Assembly (NCBI GenBank): GCA_023269825.1 | Contig: JAGDWI010000002.1 | Location: forward strand, 62,001 to 126,000 | Source: Desulfurococcaceae archaeon | GTDB lineage: Archaea > Thermoproteota > Thermoprotei_A > Sulfolobales > Desulfurococcaceae | Length of the DNA stretch: 64,000 bases | Direction of reading: 5' to 3' | In this document: positions 25,038 to 31,926 of the stretch, piece by piece | Numbering within the stretch: position 1 is the stretch's first letter | How the letters are laid out: every line of letters begins with the position of its first letter | Notes under the pieces: generated by a model | What the model was told of the DNA's origin: nothing | Database searches by the model: none | What the model saw: the letters and a program-made list of their open reading frames with translations, nothing else | Position numbers and translations under genes: made by a program

Positions 25038-26635
25038 GGAGTAACACCCATAAACCATTTTAACTCCACGGGTATGAGATTCCAGGCCCTAGAAATATAC
25101 TCAATCACACCGTTCATAGTAATAATGGCTCGGCTAGCTTCATCGTAAACAGGCCACAGGTACTGGAATAATGCTCCTAGTACTAGTAGAGATAGAGCCA
25201 TAGCGAAGAGAACGGGCTCTATCCAAGTTTTTTGAACTCGTTGACTAGGTTCTTTACCAGTTGCAAACACTATTGCGGAAATGGCTTTTAAGTAACCTGG
25301 GATCGATAAAGCGGATATTATTATTATCAATATTGCACCAATAATAAAACCTGAATCCAAATATCCAAGTGCTATGAGTAACTTGGAGTAGAATCCTATG
25401 AACGGTATAAATCCAGCTAAATTGAGGAATCCCAGTATCATGGAGACCGATGTTAATGGGTAATATCTGCCAATTCCCCTCATTTCATCTAGATCTCTTG
25501 ATCCAGCGGCATCTATTAACACACCACTGGACATGAAGAGTAAGGCTTTAGCTATTCCATGCGCAATTAAGTGAACAATACTGCCCATTACTGCTAGTTT
25601 AATGGCTTCTTCGTTTCCACTGAGGAAGCCTGCGGATAAACCCATGTAGGCTATACCGATATGGCAAATAGTGCTATATGCTAGCAGTCTCTTAATATCT
25701 CTTTGAGCCATCATCATTAAAGCACCCAGGATTCCACTTAGTGATCCAAGCGTGAAAATCGCGGAGAGAACTATTTCACGGTATTCCGCGATAGCGCTAT
25801 TGGGTCCGAAGATCGTGTAGAGGAAACGAGCAGTTGCGTATACTCCAACGTTGACAACTAACCCTGAGAGAGCTGCTGATACGGGAGTAGGAGCCTCTGG
25901 ATGAGCGTCGGGTAACCAGAAGTGATTAGGTACTAGTGCTGATTTATAAGTAAACACCCATAAAGCTAAAGCCACTGAGAATACGCTAATGTATTTTAAC
26001 GCTGCCGAGACCTTGGCTCCCGATATTCTAGTGAATATGGATAATACAGCCATATTCACTGAACCGTATCCTGCGTATAGTAATACTACTGCGGTGAAGT
26101 AAAATGTTGTGGCAACAGCACCTATTAAGGCATACTTAGCAGCCGCTTCCACTGCTTCTGCGCGGTCTCTGTGATATGCTACTAATCCATACGCTGTTAT
26201 GCTGAGTACTTCAAGCATCACGAATAAGTTAAATGCATCGCCAGTGTATAAACAACCAAGAATACCTGTTTCAAGACCGATTAATAGTACATAGTACCAC
26301 GAAGGATCATCTATGTGATGGCTATACCATAACGAGTAAACAACTATTGTGAACATTATCCAAGCTGTGAAGAAACCGATGAGGGCATTAAGCTGATCCA
26401 CTTCATAAACTATGCCGAAATGCGGTGGCCACCCACCATAAGTATACACCATCGGCCCCTCTGTATACACCTTGAATAAAACAATCGTAGTTGATATAAC
26501 TGCGAACATTGAGCCTATTAATGCTATAATGCCCGGTAAACGCGTTGACTTAAATAACTTAGTGAAAGGAATAATGAATGCGTGAATGATTAAAACCGGT
26601 GTAAGCAGGCCCAACATCTGTAAAGCTAACTCCAT
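25034..26635 (-). CDS. mbhH: Antiporter-like subunit MbhH (MrpD/NuoN-type)
   Basis: Large proton/sodium-translocating subunit, 533 residues and about 14 spans, homologous to MrpD and NuoL/M/N. Seen: EVLSITAYGLVAYHRD with the key Glu of TM5, KYALIGAVATTFYF with its Lys, NHFWLPDAHPEAPTPVSA (family HxxHPEAP signature) and IVHLIAHGIAKALLF with His/Lys. Only one MrpD-type subunit is present in the operon, which is a mark of Mbh rather than the sulfane-reductase complex Mbs, which has two. ATG 26635 after GAGGTTGAG; a TTG at 26650 is the open-frame limit. Confidence 0.92.
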   Translation of the reverse strand: MELALQMLGLLTPVLIIHAFIIPFTKLFKSTRLPGIIALIGSMFAVISTTIVLFKVYTEGPMVYTYGGWPPHFGIVYEVDQLNALIGFFTAWIMFTIVVYSLWYSHHIDDPSWYYVLLIGLETGILGCLYTGDAFNLFVMLEVLSITAYGLVAYHRDRAEAVEAAAKYALIGAVATTFYFTAVVLLYAGYGSVNMAVLSIFTRISGAKVSAALKYISVFSVALALWVFTYKSALVPNHFWLPDAHPEAPTPVSAALSGLVVNVGVYATARFLYTIFGPNSAIAEYREIVLSAIFTLGSLSGILGALMMMAQRDIKRLLAYSTICHIGIAYMGLSAGFLSGNEEAIKLAVMGSIVHLIAHGIAKALLFMSSGVLIDAAGSRDLDEMRGIGRYYPLTSVSMILGFLNLAGFIPFIGFYSKLLIALGYLDSGFIIGAILIIIISALSIPGYLKAISAIVFATGKEPSQRVQKTWIEPVLFAMALSLLVLGALFQYLWPVYDEASRAIITMNGVIEYISRAWNLIPVELKWFMGVTP

Positions 26636-26646
26636 ATTTCTCAACC

Positions 26647-27153
26647 TCAATCAAATATCTTCTTTGAATATTCCTCGAATACTTTCGAGATGAATTCTCT
26701 TGCTTTTTCAGGCTCTAGGGTTTTAGCATCTATCCAGTGAATATAAAAAACTCTTTCGTTTTCATCTATTTCAACTACGACTGTACCAGGTGTATTAGTA
26801 ATACTGCATGCGATACATGTTTTAGCGTAATCTGTTTCAGCATAATATGGTACTTTCACAATAGCGGGGTTGACTGGTACTCGTGGATGAAGTATTCTCT
26901 TTATCACATCGACGTGGGCTAGAGTCTCATCAATAATGAAGTACCTAATAGCGTATCTCACTAAGATATACCATCTGCGTGGATCAATTACTTTTAACGC
27001 ATTGCTTAACGCTATGTTGGAGAACAATACGCCGGTAACCACGGCTACTATGAAACCTGTCATTAGATCGTAGATACTTACGCTTCCGGTGAAAACTATG
27101 TAAACAATGAATGTTAAGCATGCGACTATGAAAGCATTTAGTGCTCTACTCAT
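26647..27153 (-). CDS. mbhA: Mrp-like subunit MbhA (MnhE)
   Basis: Homologue of the MrpE/MnhE antiporter subunit, 168 residues: two or three N-terminal spans then a cytoplasmic domain. The characteristic segment RYAIRYFIIDETLAHVDVIKRIL followed by VNPAIVKVP and the NTPGTVVVEID strand (key residues TPGT) are present. ATG at 27153 after GGGGTGAG, 4 nt downstream of the MrpC-like gene. It belongs to the ion-translocating arm. Confidence 0.9.
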   Translation of the reverse strand: MSRALNAFIVACLTFIVYIVFTGSVSIYDLMTGFIVAVVTGVLFSNIALSNALKVIDPRRWYILVRYAIRYFIIDETLAHVDVIKRILHPRVPVNPAIVKVPYYAETDYAKTCIACSITNTPGTVVVEIDENERVFYIHWIDAKTLEPEKAREFISKVFEEYSKKIFD

Positions 27154-27157
27154 GTTC

Positions 27158-27565
27158 TCACCCCTTCAACTTCCTTATTTCTCTCATATCAAGCGTTTTG
27201 TAGTGCGCGTATAGAATATAACCTAGGAAAACAAGAAACAATGTAACGGCTAAACCTATTACTACCGCGGTTAAAACAAGGGCCTGAGGTAATGGATCAA
27301 CTGCTCGCTCAGCGAACTCGATAATGGACTCAGTCGTAGGTGGAACTGTTAAAATAGGAGGCCTTGGGTTTAATTCATTCACCCATCTCCTGTACCCAAT
27401 GTAAACCGTGAAAGTGTTCAAGGTATCAGATAATATGGTTAAAGCGATCACTTTTTTAGTGTAGTGAGGTTTAAAGAATATACCGTAAATAGTTAATACG
27501 ACGTTAACTAAGAGAGAAGAGAGCAAAATAAGCATTAGATAAGTGTTAATGAAATCCAATGTCAT
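27158..27565 (-). CDS. mbhG: Mrp-like subunit MbhG (MnhC/NuoK-type)
   Basis: Small three-span membrane protein homologous to MrpC and NuoK, 135 residues. It contains the SDTLNTFTVYIGYR region and the DPLPQALVLTAVVIGLAVT segment typical of MrpC. The open frame can be read upstream to 27661 inside the previous gene, but the ATG at 27565 follows GAGGGGTGA at proper spacing and starts a normal N-terminus (MTLDFINTYLML), so I use it. Confidence 0.9.
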   Translation of the reverse strand: MTLDFINTYLMLILLSSLLVNVVLTIYGIFFKPHYTKKVIALTILSDTLNTFTVYIGYRRWVNELNPRPPILTVPPTTESIIEFAERAVDPLPQALVLTAVVIGLAVTLFLVFLGYILYAHYKTLDMREIRKLKG

Positions 27566-27570
27566 CTCAT

Positions 27571-28353
27571 TCACCCCTCTTTCTTCACCAGCATTAAAAC
27601 TATGAATGCCATTGTGAACCCAGAAGCAACAGCCAGCATCTCGAATAAGTTGAAGAACCATAGCGTTCCACTGATCAGCACTCCGTTTAACTTGTCTGGG
27701 AGACCTAAAGGTGCATCAAATTTAGGCATGTTCTGGAAAACATACGTTGTTCTTCCAGCAGTTAAACCTATAATGAACGCTGAAATCGTTGTTAAACCTA
27801 TGCCAATTAAACCAAGGCTTCTCAGCAAGAGCATTTTTTCCGTAGTAACTCTTTTAGTGAGAAGGTAGAGAACCGAGAATACGATGATAATTATCATAGG
27901 TGCAACAGCTATCGTTGCACCTCCTTGGAATCCGCCTCCTGGAGTTAAGTGACCATGTAATCCTATAGATGCACCTACCGCGATGATCATTGGTGAGGTG
28001 ATCTTCGTAACTGTTTTAACTATTACTGATAAACCTTCATTGCCTTTATTGAACTCTGGAGTAGCCTCAACGTATAGTTTACGTGCAAGTGCTAGTGCAG
28101 CTATTAAAGCCAAGTAGAACACAGCTGTTTCAAATAAGGTATCAAGGCCTCTGTAGTCCCACACTATTGCTGTCACTGCCTCAGGTGAGTTAACAGTATA
28201 GAACGGTAACTGCGGATTATACGTAGTAACCAAGTAGAACACAGCGAGGTTCCTGATTTCACTAGTAGGTGTTAAATACATATATGCAAAAGTAAGTAGT
28301 AACGCTATTGATAATATAAGAGTAACTAATAAAACTAGTTCAACTAGCTTCAT
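27571..28353 (-). CDS. Fused MbhE-MbhF subunit (MrpA C-terminal plus MrpB)
   Basis: A 260-residue membrane protein combining two units that are separate in Pyrococcus Mbh. Residues ~1-95 contain AVTAIVWDYRGLDTLFETAV, the MbhE/MrpA C-terminal signature; the rest is MrpB-like with GASIGLHGHLTPGGGFQGG. Both parts are in one uninterrupted frame. ATG 28353 follows GAGGTGGGAG; GTG 28365 is the frame limit. It follows mbhD with a short overlap and is part of the ion-pumping arm. Confidence 0.88.
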   Translation of the reverse strand: MKLVELVLLVTLILSIALLLTFAYMYLTPTSEIRNLAVFYLVTTYNPQLPFYTVNSPEAVTAIVWDYRGLDTLFETAVFYLALIAALALARKLYVEATPEFNKGNEGLSVIVKTVTKITSPMIIAVGASIGLHGHLTPGGGFQGGATIAVAPMIIIIVFSVLYLLTKRVTTEKMLLLRSLGLIGIGLTTISAFIIGLTAGRTTYVFQNMPKFDAPLGLPDKLNGVLISGTLWFFNLFEMLAVASGFTMAFIVLMLVKKEG

Positions 28354-28610
28354 TCCTTCTCCCACCTCTCGGTTTTACTAATTAAAATCAGTAACACTCC
28401 TGGAATCAACCCAACAGCAACTGGTAGGTAAACTAAGACTATGTCTGGAGCCATTAAGAAGTAGTATAATAAAGCGTAGAAGCTACTTTGAACAGCACTA
28501 TATATAACTGCCTTAACTAAGTCCCTCTCCTGAATAGCCATGTAAACGGCTATCGTAGACAATACCCCGATAACCGCCATGATCAAGTATACTATTGTTT
28601 CGGAGATCAT
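28350..28610 (-). CDS. mbhD: Membrane-bound hydrogenase subunit MbhD
   Basis: An 86-residue, three-span membrane protein with the pattern DLVKAVIYSAVQSSFYALLY followed by APDIVLVYLPVAVGLIPGVL, matching MbhD and the corresponding piece of MrpA. The open frame begins with ATG 28625, but GGGTGAAGTAT precedes the ATG at 28610, giving MISETIVYLIM. It overlaps the neighbouring genes on both sides, in line with the coupled operon. Confidence 0.88.
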   Translation of the reverse strand: MISETIVYLIMAVIGVLSTIAVYMAIQERDLVKAVIYSAVQSSFYALLYYFLMAPDIVLVYLPVAVGLIPGVLLILISKTERWEKE

Positions 28611-28615
28611 ATACT

Positions 28616-28990
28616 TCACCCACATAGATCCTTATCTAATAAGTCAGCTATGCATGGTTGAACTCTAGCTATTTTAGCTTTGTGAACACCTCTTGCAATA
28701 GCGTGTGATCCAGCTGGTGCGAGAATTAAAATTATAATGGCAGCGACTAAGCTCGCACCAGCTATAAACCAGCGGTAAGTGCCTAGTTCACTCAACGTAA
28801 TAGATAGTAGTGAAGCACCTGTTAATGGGTATACGCAACCCCATATTGTTCCAATTGTTGCAGCGTGAAGTCTTAAGTAGAAGTTTTTAAATCTATGGAA
28901 CCCAATAGCTGAGATTAAACTAGCAAAACCACCGAGAACAATTAACCCTAGACCAATGATTCTTAGTGCTAGTTCAATGACATCAAGCAC
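28616..28990 (-). CDS. mbhC: Mrp-like subunit MbhC (MnhG)
   Basis: Homologue of MrpG, 124 residues with three spans. RIIGLGLIVLGGFASLISAIGFHRFKNFYLRLHAAT (key residues G-R-F-R-HA-T) is the MnhG signature, followed by GCVYPLTGASLLSI. GTG start overlapping the mbhB stop codon region. The C-terminal tail contains three cysteines in IARVQPCIADLLDKDLCG, unusual but of unclear meaning. Confidence 0.9.
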   Translation of the reverse strand: MLDVIELALRIIGLGLIVLGGFASLISAIGFHRFKNFYLRLHAATIGTIWGCVYPLTGASLLSITLSELGTYRWFIAGASLVAAIIILILAPAGSHAIARGVHKAKIARVQPCIADLLDKDLCG

Positions 28991-29252
28991 CTAGATCACC
29001 TTTCTCCAAGTACTTAGCAACGTATACGTCGAGAGCATATATCCATAGTGCGAGCGGTATAGCAACAACAGTTAAAATTGGTTCCTTGAAAAATATGGAG
29101 AATAATATCATAAGGACTACTGACGCATAAGTAATAGTATCTATCGCTAAAACCTGGTCTCCCAGAGTTGGTCCTTTAAGTGCTATTACAGTTAACAGAA
29201 CTATTGAAATAGTGTACAATATTGAAACAGCTAGTAAAAGCTCCCAGATCAC
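28983..29252 (-). CDS. mbhB: Mrp-like subunit MbhB (MnhF)
   Basis: Three-span membrane protein homologous to MrpF, 89 residues. The KGPTLGDQVLAIDTITYASVV region is the family signature, with the buried Asp in LAIDT thought to take part in ion transfer. GTG start overlapping the end of the ferredoxin-like subunit gene; the two are translationally coupled. Confidence 0.9.
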   Translation of the reverse strand: MIWELLLAVSILYTISIVLLTVIALKGPTLGDQVLAIDTITYASVVLMILFSIFFKEPILTVVAIPLALWIYALDVYVAKYLEKGDLGA

Positions 29253-29650
29253 TGTGACTTTACCTCTTTGAGTGTTTTAAGTGATAAATCCTCAGACGTG
29301 TACCTTGTGGGACCAGCAATATCATATTTACTGGTTACAATATAAGCGTTTACAGGGCATACTTTGACGCATCTATAACAGTAAACGCATTTACCATAGT
29401 TTATCAATGGATACAATCTACGTGGATTTATTTTAGGAACCGCGTACTCCTGTGGAATAGGAGTCATTTTAATAGCGTCTGCAGGGCACTCTATTGAGCA
29501 CAGTGAGCAACCAGTACATTTAGATAAATCAGCGTACTGTATTCCGCGAAAATCAGGTTCTATAGTTGTTTTCTCGCGTGGATACTGAATAGTTGCAGGT
29601 TTGCTGACGAGGTTTCTAAGCACGGTTTCAAGTAGCTTAGGGCGCTTCAT
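29249..29650 (-). CDS. mbhN: Hydrogenase ferredoxin-type subunit MbhN (NuoI-like)
   Basis: Electron-transfer subunit with two [4Fe-4S] clusters, 133 residues. Motifs CTGCSLCSIECPADAI and CVYCYRCVKVCPVNAY are each complete CxxCxxCxxxCP cassettes. It passes electrons from reduced ferredoxin toward the catalytic MbhJL pair. ATG at 29650 after GGTGG, overlapping the stop of the large-subunit gene. Placed here directly after mbhL, whereas in Pyrococcus mbhN ends the operon. Confidence 0.93.
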   Translation of the reverse strand: MKRPKLLETVLRNLVSKPATIQYPREKTTIEPDFRGIQYADLSKCTGCSLCSIECPADAIKMTPIPQEYAVPKINPRRLYPLINYGKCVYCYRCVKVCPVNAYIVTSKYDIAGPTRYTSEDLSLKTLKEVKSQ

Positions 29651-30849
29651 CTTTTTCCACCAGATGATAATTGTTTAAATGGAATACGCTCTCTCGTCCC
29701 CTTCTCTAAATCGATTACGGTCACTCTCTCCATGCAGGAAATACAAGGATCTAAGGATGTCAATATAACTGGTACATCTGCTAATGAGTACCCAACATAC
29801 ATAAACGCAGAGTTCACTATGTTGTTGAAACTAGGAGTTCTTATTTTAACGCGATACGGGTTTTGGCTTTTACCATCACTCATAACGTAATATGTTAACT
29901 CACCTCTCTGCGCTTCCACTCTGGTAAACGCTTCTCCAGGTGGAAACTTCCGAGGAAGTCTTCTCTCGTCTGGAACAGGGTTACCATCTAATGGTAAATT
30001 ACTCAATATGTAAAGACCCATTTCTATGGATTCCATTACTTCGCTCCATCTAACCATCATTCTAGCCCATGAATCACCCTCGTTTCTAGTGACTACGTTG
30101 AATGGTATCTCATCGTATGCATCATACTTATCGCTTGCTCTACTATCGATTCTAACTCCTGAGGCTCTAGCAGGTGGGCCAACGAAGCTGTGACTCGTTG
30201 CATCTCTATAGTTTATTTTACCTACATCAATAAGTCTCTTCAAGATTGTTTCATCCTCCTCGAAGACCTTTACGTAGTACTCGACTCTAGGTTTAAGTTT
30301 TAAAAGGATCTCCTTGATCTTCTCTTTTTTAACATCATCGATATCTCTGCGAACGCCGCCAACTATCATGAAGTCTGCTGATACTCTGTTACCTGTGAGT
30401 ATTTCCTTAGCTTTCATTACTTTCTCTCTATCCAGCATTATCTGCATGAACAGTGTTTCGAACCCAACTATTTCAGCCATAACTGCGTTGATTAACATAT
30501 GGCTGTGAATTCTTTCAAGTTCCATGGAGAGAACACGGAGGAACTTAGCTCTTCTATTTGGTGTAACATCAAGTATTTGTTCAAGTGCTCTCACATAGCA
30601 ATTCGCGTGCACAGCGTTGCATATACCGCATACTCTGCTAACTATAAATATGTCTCGGTAAAACGTGTTTTTTTCGCATAGTTTTTCGATACCCCGATGA
30701 TTGTAACCCGTGTTAACGTCGACTCTTACTACTTCTTCACCATCTGCGTATACTTTAAGCATTACTGGTTCATGTAGAGCAGGGTGTTGTGGACCTATTG
30801 GAACCTCTGTTGTAACTACCGGTATTTCAACGATCTTCGTTACACTCAT
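29647..30849 (-). CDS. mbhL: Hydrogenase large subunit MbhL (NuoD-like, NiFe site)
   Basis: Catalytic [NiFe] subunit of a group 4 hydrogenase, 400 residues. Both nickel-binding pairs are intact: SRVCGICNAVH in the N-terminal third and SLDPCISCMER near the C-terminus; GPQHPALHEP and the NTGYNHRGIEK segment are typical of group 4/NuoD. Complex I NuoD lacks these cysteines, so this protein can hold NiFe. The C-terminal tail after the second pair (about 24 residues) would be the piece removed by a maturation protease if one acts. ATG 30849 follows GGTG at 6 nt; the frame opens at 30861. HypF is encoded just upstream of the operon. Confidence 0.93.
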   Translation of the reverse strand: MSVTKIVEIPVVTTEVPIGPQHPALHEPVMLKVYADGEEVVRVDVNTGYNHRGIEKLCEKNTFYRDIFIVSRVCGICNAVHANCYVRALEQILDVTPNRRAKFLRVLSMELERIHSHMLINAVMAEIVGFETLFMQIMLDREKVMKAKEILTGNRVSADFMIVGGVRRDIDDVKKEKIKEILLKLKPRVEYYVKVFEEDETILKRLIDVGKINYRDATSHSFVGPPARASGVRIDSRASDKYDAYDEIPFNVVTRNEGDSWARMMVRWSEVMESIEMGLYILSNLPLDGNPVPDERRLPRKFPPGEAFTRVEAQRGELTYYVMSDGKSQNPYRVKIRTPSFNNIVNSAFMYVGYSLADVPVILTSLDPCISCMERVTVIDLEKGTRERIPFKQLSSGGKR

Positions 30850-30850
30850 G

Positions 30851-31300
30851 TCATACACCACTATCTTTCCTTAATGGATAAACATTCTTCTCAGCGAGCT
30901 CAGTTGGGGTAAAGAAACCCCTTTTAAGGAACGGGTTTCCTCGGAAAAGTACGCCGAGTAAATCATATGTCTCGCATTCCCCGGCTAATGCGCCTGGGAC
31001 AATGTCAATGATGCTCTCCACTACCGGGTTTTCTCTCGGTAGATAAGTTCTTATAACTATTGTTTCTTCCTCGGGTAAAAGTACAATGTAGTAGTCTAAG
31101 CTAACCTTATTCTCATCTTTTAAATCTGTACCTGTAATAGTGGATAAGTAGAATCCCTCGTATCCAGTTTTCTCGACTAGGGATTCGAATATCTTTCTAA
31201 CATCTTCAGGTTTCACAATGAATAATTTTCTATTAGGCTTCAACACGCCTTTCTCTAAGGCAAAACCTTCCACTAGTCTAAGTTTCTCAGTCGCATCCAT
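30851..31300 (-). CDS. mbhK: Hydrogenase subunit MbhK (NuoC-like)
   Basis: Hydrophilic 149-residue subunit homologous to complex I NuoC. The conserved end, AGECETYDLLGVLFRGNPFLKRGFF, corresponds to the NuoC signature (ERE-YD--G--F-GHP-LRR) though with GNP in place of GHP. It overlaps mbhJ by 14 nt. Together with MbhJ, L and N it forms the peripheral arm. Confidence 0.9.
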   Translation of the reverse strand: MDATEKLRLVEGFALEKGVLKPNRKLFIVKPEDVRKIFESLVEKTGYEGFYLSTITGTDLKDENKVSLDYYIVLLPEEETIVIRTYLPRENPVVESIIDIVPGALAGECETYDLLGVLFRGNPFLKRGFFTPTELAEKNVYPLRKDSGV

Positions 31301-31754
31301 AACTCTCTACCTCTCCCTTCTTAATAGCTTCCAGTAGTTTCACAACTCCATCTAAAATAGCCTCGGGTCTTGGAGGGCAACCGGGGATGTAAGCTGAAAC
31401 TGGGACAACTCTGTCGACGCCTCCCACGACACTATATGATTTCGAGAAAACTCCGCCATCTATAGCGCATGCTCCAACTGCTAGTACAAACTTGGGGCAT
31501 GGCATTTGGTCATATAGTCTTTTAAGTCTATCAGCAGCTTTCTTCGTGACAGCACCAGTAACTACGAGTATGTCACCGTGCCTTATACTGGGTGAAAGTT
31601 TAACTCCAAATCTCTCAGGATCATAGAGTGGGGTTAGAGCTGCTAAGACCTCTATATCGCACCCATTACAAGCTCCTGTATTAAAGTGAACTAACCACGG
31701 ACTATACTTTACAAGTCTATAATCAACCTTTTTTGTCTGTGGTTTCTGAGACAT
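31287..31754 (-). CDS. mbhJ: Hydrogenase small subunit MbhJ (NuoB-like)
   Basis: Small electron-transfer subunit with the proximal [4Fe-4S] cluster, 155 residues. Cluster ligands appear in NTGACNGCDIEVLAAL, AVGACAIDGGVF and PGCPPRPEAIL, the NuoB/MbhJ pattern. The frame begins with GTG at 31763, but the ATG at 31754 gives a better SD spacing to GGAG. First gene of the operon; TTTTAAAA at 31793-31800 is a likely TATA box. Confidence 0.93.
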   Translation of the reverse strand: MSQKPQTKKVDYRLVKYSPWLVHFNTGACNGCDIEVLAALTPLYDPERFGVKLSPSIRHGDILVVTGAVTKKAADRLKRLYDQMPCPKFVLAVGACAIDGGVFSKSYSVVGGVDRVVPVSAYIPGCPPRPEAILDGVVKLLEAIKKGEVESYGCD

Positions 31755-31792
31755 TGTAAGCACTCTCCAAAACCCCTGCTATACCTTGAGGC

Positions 31793-31800
31793 TTTTAAAA
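31793..31800 (-). promoter_or_regulatory. TATA box of the hydrogenase operon
   Basis: TTTTAAAA about 39-46 nt upstream of the mbhJ ATG, allowing a leader of roughly 15 nt that contains the SD. A second AT-rich candidate, TTATATATA, lies further upstream near 31824-31832. Confidence 0.5.
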
Positions 31801-31845
31801 CCTTATCTTACACATACTTATACGTATATATAAAACTAGATGTTT

Positions 31846-31926
31846 ACAGATGCAACCCGGAATAGATGCGGGGAACCCAGTGAACACTCCCCAAGGAACC
31901 CCTACCCTTTAGGGCGGGTTGGAGGT
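31846..31926 (+). mobile_element. Orphan IS605-type right end / omega-RNA-like sequence
   Basis: From ACAGATG to GGAGGTTT this stretch aligns by eye along its length with 20579-20658, the right end of the tnpB element: both contain GAATAGATGC, GGGAACC, AGTGAAC and an AGGGCGGG hairpin end (here CCCT-TT-AGGG, 31905-31914). No tnpB coding sequence precedes it. It overlaps the end of hypF on the other strand and supplies the hypF stop codon. Could be a deletion remnant or a stand-alone guide-RNA scaffold. Confidence 0.65.

Noticed and set aside
29647-30849. NuoD of complex I or MbsL of the sulfane reductase instead of a hydrogenase large subunit
   Set aside because: Both CxxC pairs are intact, only one MrpD-like subunit is encoded, and hypF is adjacent; a related sulfur-reducing role is less likely but not excluded by sequence alone.
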